Shown: in pieces, positions 41,741-49,353 of the stretch | Layout of the letters: the number at the start of each line of letters is the position of its first letter | How positions within the stretch are numbered: position 1 is the first letter of the stretch | Assembly: GCF_042650125.1 (NCBI RefSeq) | Contig: NZ_JBHSAP010000015.1 | Span: 124,001-188,000 of the forward strand | Direction: 5' to 3' | Origin: Salinithrix halophila | GTDB lineage: Bacteria > Bacillota > Bacilli > Thermoactinomycetales > DSM-45169 | DNA length: 64,000 nucleotides | Translations under genes and position numbers: made by a program | The notes under the pieces: model-generated | What the model was told of the DNA's origin: nothing | The model's input: the letters and a program-made list of their open reading frames with translations, nothing else | Database searches by the model: none

Positions 41741-42056
41741 ACGATGCCGTTTATTTGGAGGAACGGTCCCGAAAGATAGAGGAGGAAGCGCTGAAGGTCA
41801 GTGAGTTGATCCGGAAAGATCAGTTGCCGGACGTCACCCTAACCAATGGGGAACTACGGATTTCCCTTTGAAAAAGGTTGTCCCTTACGGGGTGGAGAAT
41901 TTGCCCCGGCGAGCCTATGACCTTTTGCCCCGGATCAGGCTGACCGATCTATTGGTGGAGGTGGACGGCTGAACCCGGTTCAACCGTCACTTCACCCACT
42001 TGCACACCGGAACCAAGGCCAAGGACAAATCGGTACAGTTTTTTTCGGTCCTGTGA
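41734..42056 (+). pseudogene. Tn3-family transposase fragment, C-terminal type, broken
   Basis: The frame reads SLHDAVYLEERSRKIEEEAL and KVSELIRKDQLPDVTLTNGELRI. A one-base loss near 41863-41868 shifts the frame, after which it continues KKVVPYGVENLPRRAYDLLP, RIRLTDLLVEVDG, a TGA stop at 41970-41972 where Trp is expected, and TRFNRHFTHLHTG. This is the central part of Tn3-family TnpA. Frameshift, nonsense codon and missing catalytic end show it is dead. Confidence 0.75.
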
Positions 42057-42105
42057 CCCCTAGAAGACGGGCTGTCTTATTGATTTTTTTCCACGCCTAT
42101 TTTTC

Positions 42106-42600
42106 TTACCAATTCCGAACGTATTTTAACAATTTCGTCACCGTACCAAAAAAGTTATCCTCCACCTCCTCTTCCGCGTGAAAATCCATCGATTGATAAA
42201 AGGAACGTCCGCTGATGTTCTCCTTTTCTACCCAGGCAAACATACATTGGAGAGGATCAGCGGTCTCCATCAATTGATTCAAAAGGCGTTTACCTATCCC
42301 GCGTCCTTGAAACTCTGGAAGAATGTAAATGCGCGTTAATTCATACTTACCAGGCTCCCTTTCTACCATCTCCCCATAACCGACAATGCGGTTGTTTTCT
42401 GTAGCAACATAAAACTGACGTTGTGGCTTGTTGCAATCTTTCTTCCAAGCTTTTCTCAAATTGTCTAAGGAATACGCATGTGATATGAATTTTAAAATGG
42501 ATTCCTTCGGCAAGATTCCACGATAGGTGTGAAGCCAAGCTTTCCGTGCTACCTTCTGTATCTCCGATAAATCACTTTCCCTAACTGGACGAATCTGCAT
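42106..42600 (-). CDS. GNAT-family N-acetyltransferase
   Basis: A 164-residue GNAT protein. IRPVRESDLSEIQKVARKAW is the first strand-helix unit, the acetyl-CoA loop is FQGRGIGKRLLNQLME (about 97-112), and the C-terminal block ISGRSFYQSMDFHAEEEVED is typical. Substrate unknown. AGGAGGTGG precedes its ATG on the minus strand. Confidence 0.88.
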   Translation of the reverse strand: MQIRPVRESDLSEIQKVARKAWLHTYRGILPKESILKFISHAYSLDNLRKAWKKDCNKPQRQFYVATENNRIVGYGEMVEREPGKYELTRIYILPEFQGRGIGKRLLNQLMETADPLQCMFAWVEKENISGRSFYQSMDFHAEEEVEDNFFGTVTKLLKYVRNW

Positions 42601-42694
42601 ACTACCACCTCCTTTGAGCCCATGATTTATAATAATTAGATAAATTGATGTTGGAAAATTATTGTATCATCGGATTATGTTAAACGGAATACAC

Positions 42695-42726
42695 AAAAAA
42701 ACGCTCCCGAATCCCACGGGAGCGTT
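42695..42726 (-). terminator. Stem-loop with minus-strand T-run
   Basis: AACGCTCCCG (42700-42709), seven-base loop, CGGGAGCGTT (42717-42726). A-run on the plus side gives a T-run on the minus strand. No minus-strand gene precedes it in the window, so it may instead be part of the mntP leader. Confidence 0.5.
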
Positions 42727-42797
42727 TCACGTTAAAAAGGTATGGTAGTATATACGCTGCTCCGGAAAAGGATACTCCCTCTTAGTCCTAGAAATGA

Positions 42798-42881
42798 GAG
42801 TCCTCCCCATAACCTCCGTTCTTTTTGGCCAACCCCCAGCATATCTTGTCAAAGACAAGCTCGGATGGGGAGGCGTGACTC
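42798..42881 (+). promoter_or_regulatory. mntP leader that can mask the ribosome site
   Basis: CCTCCCCAT (42802-42810) is the exact complement of ATGGGGAGG (42865-42873), which contains the mntP ribosome site. GAGT/ACTC at the outer edges (42798-42801 and 42878-42881) extends it, and CTTGTC-AAA-GACAAG (42845-42859) forms an inner hairpin. I do not see the conserved loops of the yybP-ykoY manganese riboswitch. Confidence 0.55.
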
Positions 42882-43445
42882 ATGGAACTCTCCTTGCCTC
42901 AGTGGGGGCAGCTTTTTACCCTGTCGATGGTAGCGATTGCCTTGGGGATGGATGCTTTCTCTCTCGGGATCGGCATGGGGATGAAGGGGGTTTTACACCG
43001 ACAGATCGTCACCATCAGTGGTACTATCGGCCTGTTTCATATATTGATGCCTCTAACCGGGATCATGATCGGCCGTTATCTGGGAACCTTTGTGGAGAAC
43101 ATAGCCGTCATGGTGGGAGGGGGGCTCCTCTGCTTTCTGGGAATCAACATGGTATGGCAGGCCTTTCGCGACAGTCGGGAGGCCACCATCTTCGACACGG
43201 GGAGGACGTTGGGGGTCCTCCTTTTTTCGGTCAGCGTCAGTCTGGATTCTTTATCAGCGGGTCTCTCTCTGGGTTTATTCGAGGCGGATGTATGGTTGAC
43301 GGTGGTCCTGTTTGGGTTAGCGGGGGGCTTGATGGCAGGGGCGGGTTTTTTTCTTGGGCAATCCGTGGGTGGATGGATCGGTGACTACGGGGAAGCGGTT
43401 GGCGGAGTGATTTTGTTTTTCCTTGGCCTCCGCTTTCTGATGTGA
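42882..43445 (+). CDS. mntP: Manganese efflux pump MntP
   Basis: A 187-residue membrane protein of the MntP family with six helices. The conserved acidic residues lie in ALGMDAFSLGIGMGM (about 21-35) and SVSLDSLSAGLSLG (about 114-127). It exports Mn(II) and corresponds to B. subtilis ywlD by position before ywlE. ATG 42882 follows GGGGAGGCG. The next gene encodes a ZIP-family transporter, an unusual partner. Confidence 0.92.
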   Translation: MELSLPQWGQLFTLSMVAIALGMDAFSLGIGMGMKGVLHRQIVTISGTIGLFHILMPLTGIMIGRYLGTFVENIAVMVGGGLLCFLGINMVWQAFRDSREATIFDTGRTLGVLLFSVSVSLDSLSAGLSLGLFEADVWLTVVLFGLAGGLMAGAGFFLGQSVGGWIGDYGEAVGGVILFFLGLRFLM

Positions 43446-43455
43446 GGGATCTGCG

Positions 43456-44181
43456 ATGAAGGAAGCCCTGTGGTTAAGTGCCCTCTCCGGTCTGTCTTCC
43501 TTTCTCGGGGTGGCAGCAGTGCTGTTTTTCCCCCGCCTTTCCAACCGTTTAATAGCCGCTGCACTCAGCCTATCGGCGACGGTGATGCTCCTTGTCGCTC
43601 TATTCGATCTGCTCCCGACCGCTGTCCGAGTGCGTGCCTCATTTGTCCACGTGGGGCTGGGGATGGCGGCAGCCCTGTTGGTGATGCTGAGTATCCACTA
43701 CCTGCTGGAACGCGCTGACTCCCCGGATACGGATGCTGCCCGCTTTGGCCGGTTGGGATGGTACTTGGCGGTGGCGATCATTGCCCACAATGTCCCGGAG
43801 GGGATGGCGATCGGAATTGGATACGGGACGGAGAGGGAGCTGGGCCTTACCCTCGCGATGGCGATGGCTATTCACAATATCCCCGAGGGAGTAGGAATGG
43901 CGGCCCCTCTGTTGGCTTCCGGACGATCCGTCATCTCCGTGTTAGGGATCAGTCTCTTAGCTGGCGGGGCCCTTCCTTTCGGAACATGGTTCGGCCTCCG
44001 CTTCCTGCTGCACTCCCCGGACGCAGTGGCCGCGGGTCTTTTCTTCGCGTCGACCACCATGATTTGGGTGGTAACGATGGAAGTCATGCCCCGAGCGCTG
44101 GAAATTCAACGAAGATCGGCATGGATCGGGCTGGTCTTAGGGGGAGTACTCGCTTGGGGAATTCACCTATTTCATGGGTAA
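43456..44181 (+). CDS. ZIP-family metal transporter
   Basis: A 241-residue ZIP permease with eight predicted helices. The two metal motifs are HNVPEGMAIGIG (about 114-125) and MAIHNIPEGVGMA (about 139-151). ZIP proteins import Zn(II), Mn(II) or Fe(II), so the role would be opposite to that of the neighbouring MntP exporter. It starts 10 bases after mntP and is probably cotranscribed. It is inserted between mntP and ywlE relative to B. subtilis. Confidence 0.9.
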   Translation: MKEALWLSALSGLSSFLGVAAVLFFPRLSNRLIAAALSLSATVMLLVALFDLLPTAVRVRASFVHVGLGMAAALLVMLSIHYLLERADSPDTDAARFGRLGWYLAVAIIAHNVPEGMAIGIGYGTERELGLTLAMAMAIHNIPEGVGMAAPLLASGRSVISVLGISLLAGGALPFGTWFGLRFLLHSPDAVAAGLFFASTTMIWVVTMEVMPRALEIQRRSAWIGLVLGGVLAWGIHLFHG

Positions 44182-44336
44182 GGGTAAATTTTCCGAATAT
44201 CCTCTTCCTTTCCCTTACGGCTGAAAGGCCGTTTACTTTTTGCCAAATAGCGGTATCATTTGGATAAACCATTGTGCGTAGTGACTATGGCCATAGTCTG
44301 AGTTTGCTGGAGGAGGTTTTTTCAGAGGTGGGGGAA

Positions 44337-44975
44337 ATGAAAAGGGTCTTATTTGTTTGTACCGGAAATACCTGCCGCAGTCCGATGGCGGAGGCCATGT
44401 TTCGAAAAATCGCCCAGGAGGCCGGCCTGGGTGTGGAGGTTCGCTCTGCCGGTGTATCTGCCCTGCCAGGAGTATCAGCGTCGGACCATGCTGTACGGGT
44501 GATGCGGGACCGGGAGATTGATCACAGCAGTCACCGCTCCCAACAGGTCACCAAAGAGCTGGTGGAGTGGGCAGACGTGATTATTACGATGACTGCCGCC
44601 CATCAGTACAGCCTGGCGAGGGCTTTTCCCGAAGCTGTCGACAAAGCCTATACCCTGAAAGGGCTGGCCCAGGAGGAACTGGGGGAACGGTTGGCAGAGC
44701 TGGACCGGATGGGTGCGGAATTGGAGATGAATCGGGCGATCTTGAAGAAGACCGAAAAAGAAAGGGATGAGGAGGGGAGAAAGCCTTTGAAGGCGGAAAT
44801 GGACCGGCTTGAGATGGAATACCGTTCCTTGCGGCAAGAAGTCGAAAAACAGGCATTTGGTGACGTGATGGATCCTTTCGGAGGGGATGAAGCGGAGTAC
44901 CGGCGATGTGCCGGGGAGATGGAGGAAGCTCTTCGCCGCATCGTGGGGAAATGGGTCGAAAAGACCGGAAGATAA
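44337..44975 (+). CDS. ywlE: Protein-arginine phosphatase YwlE with helical insertion
   Basis: Low-molecular-weight phosphatase fold. The P-loop CTGNTCRSP starts at C8, and the Thr (T12) that gives YwlE its phospho-arginine preference is present. The catalytic aspartate is in DVMDPFGGD (D179). At 212 residues it is about 60 longer than B. subtilis YwlE: residues about 112-173 form a highly charged, coiled-coil-like insert (ERLAELDRMGAELEMNRAIL ... EMEYRSLRQEVEKQ) just before the catalytic Asp loop. It counteracts the McsB kinase and Clp degradation in the family. ATG 44337 follows GAGGTGGGGG. Confidence 0.9.
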   Translation: MKRVLFVCTGNTCRSPMAEAMFRKIAQEAGLGVEVRSAGVSALPGVSASDHAVRVMRDREIDHSSHRSQQVTKELVEWADVIITMTAAHQYSLARAFPEAVDKAYTLKGLAQEELGERLAELDRMGAELEMNRAILKKTEKERDEEGRKPLKAEMDRLEMEYRSLRQEVEKQAFGDVMDPFGGDEAEYRRCAGEMEEALRRIVGKWVEKTGR

Positions 44976-45050
44976 AAGGAAAAGCCCCTTTTACCTGGGG
45001 TGGGAGAAGCGTTATACTTGGCGAAAAGGACGCGAGGGGGTTTCATTTCA

Positions 45051-45500
45051 ATGCGTGTGGTGATCGGTTCGGATCATGGCGGGCTTCAGCTGAAGAAAGC
45101 CTTAAAGCCCATATTGGAAGAATACGGGGCAGAGGTAGAAGATGTCGGATGTGATTGTGTCGACTCGGTCGATTATCCTGATTACGCTTTGCCTGTGGCG
45201 GAACGTGTAGCAAAGGGCGAATTTGACCGGGGCGTACTGGTGTGCGGGACAGGGATCGGCATGTCCATCGCTGCTAACAAAGTGAAAGGGGTCCGTTGCG
45301 CTGTCGTGAGCGATGAATTTTCCGCCCAGATGAGCCGGGAGCACAACAATGCCAACATCCTCGCCCTGGGAGAACGGGTAGTGGGGCCGGGGTTGGCTGC
45401 AAAGATCCTGCGTGCCTGGCTGGAAACGGAATTTGCCGGTGGTCGCCATCGACAACGGGTGGATAAAATCGAGGCACTGGAGAGAAGGGAAGACACGTGA
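45051..45500 (+). CDS. rpiB: Ribose-5-phosphate isomerase B
   Basis: RpiB/LacAB family isomerase of 149 residues that interconverts ribose-5-P and ribulose-5-P. Motifs are VIGSDHGGLQLK (N-terminal, about 4-15), DYPDYALPVA and VLVCGTGIGMSIAANKVKGVR, with catalytic Cys in VCGTG (about 67), and REHNNANILALGERV. ATG 45051 follows GAGGGGG. The 3' end overlaps ywlG by four bases. Confidence 0.95.
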   Translation: MRVVIGSDHGGLQLKKALKPILEEYGAEVEDVGCDCVDSVDYPDYALPVAERVAKGEFDRGVLVCGTGIGMSIAANKVKGVRCAVVSDEFSAQMSREHNNANILALGERVVGPGLAAKILRAWLETEFAGGRHRQRVDKIEALERREDT

Positions 45501-46057
45501 ACCGGGAGATCCGGGACCAGGTCGTGGGCGTGACGGAAGAACTGCTGGAGGCCATGCCCCTCACCTCTCGGCACTTACTGGTCATGGGAGTGAGTACCAG
45601 TGAAATTGTCGGAAGGCGAATCGGTACTTTCGGGAGTGATGAGGCAGCTGCCGCTGTTCTGGAAGGGGCTCTAGCTGTCCAGTCCCGGCATAGCTATCAC
45701 CTCGCCTTCCAATGTTGTGAGCATCTAAATCGGGCTCTGGTTGTTAAACGGATGACGGTGGAGGCTTTCGGCCTGACGGAGGTAAACGCGATTCCCGTTC
45801 CCAGAGCGGGCGGGGCGATGGCTTCTTCTGTTTTTCGTCGCCTGCCCGAGGCGGTCCTGGTGGAGTCGGTCCAGGCCGATGCTGGGATCGATATTGGTAG
45901 CACGCTGATCGGTATGCACCTGAAACCTGTCGCCGTTCCTGTCCGACCGACACAGAAGCAGGTGGGAGAGGCTTTCGTCACCATGGCGAAAACGCGCCCA
46001 AAACTGATCGGCGGGGCACGGGCTGTCTATGTGCTGGAGGGGGACAAGCCGGATTAA
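45497..46057 (+). CDS. ywlG: YwlG/TIGR01440 family conserved protein
   Basis: A 186-residue protein of the DUF436 (YwlG) family of unknown function, found next to rpiB and glyA in Bacilli. The block QCCEHLNRALVVKRMTVEAFG and PRAGGAMASSVFR are conserved. GTG 45497 overlaps the rpiB stop, indicating coupling. Confidence 0.92.
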   Translation: MNREIRDQVVGVTEELLEAMPLTSRHLLVMGVSTSEIVGRRIGTFGSDEAAAAVLEGALAVQSRHSYHLAFQCCEHLNRALVVKRMTVEAFGLTEVNAIPVPRAGGAMASSVFRRLPEAVLVESVQADAGIDIGSTLIGMHLKPVAVPVRPTQKQVGEAFVTMAKTRPKLIGGARAVYVLEGDKPD

Positions 46058-46204
46058 CTGTCCATCCCGTGTGGGTAATTCGGAAGAAAGCGAATGATAG
46101 AAAGAAAATCTTCTTATTCGTTCGGGCTTTATAAGCAGGCGGAACTCGGGGAGCGGAGCCTTTCTTTTCCCCGAATTCCCATGGGATAAGGGGCTTCAAT
46201 CTGT

Positions 46205-46210
46205 TACAAT
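46205..46210 (+). promoter_or_regulatory. Possible extended -10 of glyA
   Basis: TGTTACAAT (46202-46210) with no clear -35 box. It lies 41 bp before the glyA start codon. Confidence 0.4.
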
Positions 46211-46250
46211 GGGGTATATTGCAAAGAGGTAAAAGAGGAGGAATCATTCG

Positions 46251-47498
46251 TTGGAACACGTACGGCAGTTTGATCCGGAAGTCGCATCGGCGATCAGTCA
46301 GGAACTGGGTCGGCAACAGGGGAAAATTGAACTTATCGCGTCGGAAAACTTCGTCAGCCGTGGGGTGCTGGAAGCGCTCGGTACCGTGTTGACCAACAAA
46401 TATGCGGAAGGGTATCCCGGCAAACGCTATTACGGGGGCTGTGAGTATGTAGACATCGTGGAGGATCTGGCACGTGATCGCGCCAAGAAACTCTTTGGCG
46501 CCGAACATGCCAATGTGCAGCCCCACTCCGGTGCCCAGGCCAACATGGCCGTTTATTTCTCTGTGTTGAATCCGGGGGATACAGTTTTGGGAATGAACCT
46601 GGCCCATGGCGGTCACCTCACCCACGGAAGTCCGGTCAACTTCTCCGGCAACCTGTATAACTTTGTCGCTTACGGGGTGGATGAAAAGACTCATCGCATC
46701 GACTATGAAGAGGTTCGTAAATTGGCTCTGGAGCACAAGCCGAAGCTTCTGGTGGCCGGTGCCAGTGCCTATCCGCGCACCATTGACTTCGCTAAGCTGA
46801 AAGAGATCGCCGATGAAGCGGGCTGTCCGTTGATGGTGGATATGGCTCATATCGCCGGACTGGTAGCGACGGGTCACCACCCCAACCCTGTGCCCTATGC
46901 GGATTTCGTCACTACCACCACGCATAAGACCCTGCGCGGTCCCCGGGGCGGCATGATTCTCTGTAAAGAACCGTATGCCAAGCAGATTGATAAGTCGATC
47001 TTCCCTGGAATTCAAGGCGGCCCCCTTATGCATGTGATCGCCGCTAAAGCCGTCGCCTTGAAGGAAGCCCTCGGCGATAACTTCAAAAGCTACTCCGAAC
47101 AGGTTGTGAAAAACGCCAAGAAGTTGGCGGAATCCCTTACCGAACGCGGCTTCAATCTCATCTCCGGCGGTACGGACAACCATCTCGTCCTAATCGATGT
47201 CCGTAATCTGGGTCTTACGGGTAAGAAAGCGGAACATCTCCTCGATGAAGCGGGGATCACCGGCAACAAAAACGCGATTCCCTTCGACCCGGAAAGCCCC
47301 TTTGTCACTAGCGGCCTGCGGATCGGCACCGCCGCCGTCACTTCTCGTCATATGGATGGCGAGGCGATGGAGGAAATTGCCGATATCATGGCCCAGGTGC
47401 TGAAGAATCCGGAAGACGACCAATCCCAGCAGGAAGCCCGCCAACGTGTTGCCTCCCTCACGGGCAAGTTTCCGTTGTACGCGGATATGGAAATCTGA
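46251..47498 (+). CDS. glyA: Serine hydroxymethyltransferase
   Basis: PLP enzyme of 415 residues that converts serine and tetrahydrofolate to glycine and methylene-THF. LIASENFVSRGVLEALGTVLTNKYAEGYPG is at the N-terminus, and the PLP lysine is in TTTTHKTLRGPRGG (about 228). Start TTG 46251 follows AGAGGAGGA by seven bases. It sits between ywlG and upp, as in B. subtilis. Confidence 0.97.
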   Translation: MEHVRQFDPEVASAISQELGRQQGKIELIASENFVSRGVLEALGTVLTNKYAEGYPGKRYYGGCEYVDIVEDLARDRAKKLFGAEHANVQPHSGAQANMAVYFSVLNPGDTVLGMNLAHGGHLTHGSPVNFSGNLYNFVAYGVDEKTHRIDYEEVRKLALEHKPKLLVAGASAYPRTIDFAKLKEIADEAGCPLMVDMAHIAGLVATGHHPNPVPYADFVTTTTHKTLRGPRGGMILCKEPYAKQIDKSIFPGIQGGPLMHVIAAKAVALKEALGDNFKSYSEQVVKNAKKLAESLTERGFNLISGGTDNHLVLIDVRNLGLTGKKAEHLLDEAGITGNKNAIPFDPESPFVTSGLRIGTAAVTSRHMDGEAMEEIADIMAQVLKNPEDDQSQQEARQRVASLTGKFPLYADMEI

Positions 47499-47547
47499 AT
47501 GTGGCTGAAGGGCGTCTGCGTTGCCGGGCGTCATTACTCCAGCCAGG

Positions 47548-47574
47548 GACACCCCTCACGGGGGTGTCTTTTTT
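47548..47574 (+). terminator. Terminator after glyA
   Basis: GACACCCC (47548-47555) and GGGGTGTC (47561-47568) with a five-base loop, followed by TTTTTTG. Confidence 0.9.
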
Positions 47575-47599
47575 GTGTTGCGGAGGATAGATCGATACA

Positions 47600-47628
47600 T
47601 AGACAGGGGATAAAAAGAACATTACAAT
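47600..47628 (+). promoter_or_regulatory. Sigma-A promoter of upp
   Basis: TAGACA (47600-47605), 17-bp spacer, TACAAT (47623-47628), 33 bp before upp. Confidence 0.72.
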
Positions 47629-47661
47629 GTACAGGGAACTTGAAGGGAGTGTGACGAAATC

Positions 47662-48291
47662 ATGGGGAACGTATACGTTTTTGATCATCCGCTGATTCAA
47701 CATAAACTGACGTATATCCGGGACAAGCATACTGGGACCAAAGAATTCCGCGAACTGGTGGATGAAGTGGCCGCTCTGATGGCTTATGAGATCACCCGGG
47801 ATATGCCGCTACAAGACGTGTCGGTAGAAACGCCGGTTACCGAGGCCAGCTGCAAAATCCTTTCTGGGAAAAAGCTGGGGCTCGTCCCCATCCTGCGAGC
47901 CGGTCTCGGCATGGTGGACGGGATCCTGCGCCTGATTCCCGCCGCTAAAGTGGGCCATATCGGCCTCTACCGGGATCCGGACACCCTGGAAGCGGTTCAA
48001 TACTATTCAAAGATGCCTTCGGATATCGGAGAGCGGGAGTTGATTGTCATCGACCCGATGCTGGCAACTGGAAGCTCCGCTTCGGAAGCGATTCGGATGA
48101 TCAAAGAGATGGGAGCGCGGAGTATTCGCATGATGTGTCTGATCGCCGCTCCGGAAGGGATTGAACGGGTACAAAAGGATCATCCTGATGTAGACATCTA
48201 TGTCGCTGCTGTCGACGAGAAGCTGAATGACAAAGGCTACATCATCCCCGGACTGGGGGATGCAGGGGACCGTCTCTTCGGCACCCGGTAA
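47662..48291 (+). CDS. upp: Uracil phosphoribosyltransferase
   Basis: A 209-residue salvage enzyme that makes UMP from uracil and PRPP. LVPILRAGLGMVDGIL and the PRPP loop VIDPMLATGSSASEAI (about 129-144) are present, with the uracil-binding end GYIIPGLGDAGDRLFGT. The length and the position between glyA and atp are as in B. subtilis. Confidence 0.97.
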   Translation: MGNVYVFDHPLIQHKLTYIRDKHTGTKEFRELVDEVAALMAYEITRDMPLQDVSVETPVTEASCKILSGKKLGLVPILRAGLGMVDGILRLIPAAKVGHIGLYRDPDTLEAVQYYSKMPSDIGERELIVIDPMLATGSSASEAIRMIKEMGARSIRMMCLIAAPEGIERVQKDHPDVDIYVAAVDEKLNDKGYIIPGLGDAGDRLFGTR

Positions 48292-48504
48292 CCGGGTCCG
48301 GTTCGTCACCGGTCGTTCACAGACATGGAGAAAACGGGGGAATAGAGAACGTATTCTGTACCAAGGTTAATTTGTTCCCCCTCGGTCTCTTTCGTTTTCG
48401 GAATATTGAGCCGGTGTTCAACTCATCCATAGAGATCCGGAACCAACTGTTCACCCGCCCTTTAAAATTGTGAATAACTGTTCACATCCGCTTTTTCGTA
48501 TGCG
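48292..48504. other. Region upstream of the atp promoter with GTTCA repeats
   Basis: No gene. AACTGTTCAC occurs at 48445-48454 and 48476-48485 (31-bp step, about three helical turns), with a related GTTCA at 48416-48420. The second copy forms the dyad TGTGAA-n6-TTCACA (48470-48486), whose half-sites resemble Rex and Fnr/CRP sites but with non-standard spacing. Confidence 0.45.
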
Positions 48505-48534
48505 TTGACAAGCAATATCGGGCTTCGGTAGTAT
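48505..48534 (+). promoter_or_regulatory. Sigma-A promoter of the atp operon
   Basis: TTGACA (48505-48510), 18-bp spacer, TAGTAT (48529-48534). Confidence 0.72.
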
Positions 48535-48665
48535 AGACGGGGAAGATTAGATAAGGATTAAAAAAACAGGGTGTAAAGCCGTTTTGCGCCAATTGTTCCA
48601 TGAATTTCAGCCGGTTTCATTCCCCGTTGCTATTCGCCGGATTGCCTAATTTGGGGGGATTTTTC

Positions 48666-48881
48666 GTGAAGAAGAACTCCGATAATCCGCTGCGGATGAT
48701 GGGACTTGTCGGAACACTCGGTCTGGAAGTCGTGGCTTTTACATTGTTCGGTGCGTGGGCGGGCCGCGCCCTGGATGCCCAATGGGGAACCAAACCAATC
48801 ATGCTGGCTGTCTGTGTGCTGGTCGGGTTGGCCCTCGGTTTTGTCAGTGCTGCTTTGACCGTTCGCACGTTTATGGATTAA
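48666..48881 (+). CDS. atpZ: ATP synthase assembly protein AtpZ
   Basis: A 71-residue two-helix protein of the AtpZ/AtpI-associated family. Hydrophobic segments are LGLEVVAFTLFGAWAG and IMLAVCVLVGLALGFVSAAL. It is thought to assist c-ring assembly or Mg(II) handling with AtpI. GTG 48666 follows GGGGGGA; an ATG at 48600 would add an unlikely N-terminus. First gene of the atp operon. Confidence 0.82.
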   Translation: MKKNSDNPLRMMGLVGTLGLEVVAFTLFGAWAGRALDAQWGTKPIMLAVCVLVGLALGFVSAALTVRTFMD

Positions 48882-48948
48882 GCGGGTAACGGTTCCCTCC
48901 TGGAAGCGGCAGCTCCCCAACCCTCCCCGACCAAAGGGTGAATGCTTC

Positions 48949-49350
48949 ATGAAACCAACAGAGTGGCGCCAGCGCCGCCCAGTCGTGACCCTCATGGGGG
49001 TCTTCCTCACCAGCCTACTTCTCCTGTGGCTTTTGACACCGCAGAAAACCTTTTTTGCCGGGCTTTTCCTCGGCGGATTGGTTAGCCTATACAATATTCT
49101 CAATGTTGCCCGGAAGCTGACGGCCCTGGAGGCCCATGCATTCGGAGAATCCCACAAGCGTCCCGGCTCCGGGATGATCAACCGTTTTCTGATGGCGGCA
49201 GCACCCTTGCTGTTCGCGGCGGCTTATCCACAATGGATCGACTTCCGCGCGGTGCTTCTCGGTCTTCCTTCCGGCCTGGCCGCCGTTTTGCTCATTGAAT
49301 TCTGGGATGTGAGAAAAAAGTCGCATCCGACGGAAAGGGGGGAAAAATGA
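48949..49350 (+). CDS. atpI: ATP synthase subunit I
   Basis: A 133-residue membrane protein with four hydrophobic segments (VVTLMGVFLTSLLLLWLL, FFAGLFLGGLVSLYNIL, FLMAAAPLLFAAAYP, GLPSGLAAVLLIEFW). It has the usual place and size of AtpI, which helps assemble the c ring. Sequence identity in this family is low, so the call leans on position. Confidence 0.85.
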   Translation: MKPTEWRQRRPVVTLMGVFLTSLLLLWLLTPQKTFFAGLFLGGLVSLYNILNVARKLTALEAHAFGESHKRPGSGMINRFLMAAAPLLFAAAYPQWIDFRAVLLGLPSGLAAVLLIEFWDVRKKSHPTERGEK

Positions 49351-49353
49351 CCG

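Noticed and set aside
42742..42933. Short plus-strand frame before mntP
   Set aside because: It overlaps the mntP start in another frame and lacks a ribosome site; the region is better explained as the mntP leader.
45978..47183. A 401-codon minus-strand open frame over glyA
   Set aside because: Antisense to the conserved serine hydroxymethyltransferase, with no recognisable motifs.
48470..48486. Canonical Rex site upstream of atp
   Set aside because: The half-sites fit but the gap is six bases, not the usual four; kept only as a possible regulatory dyad.
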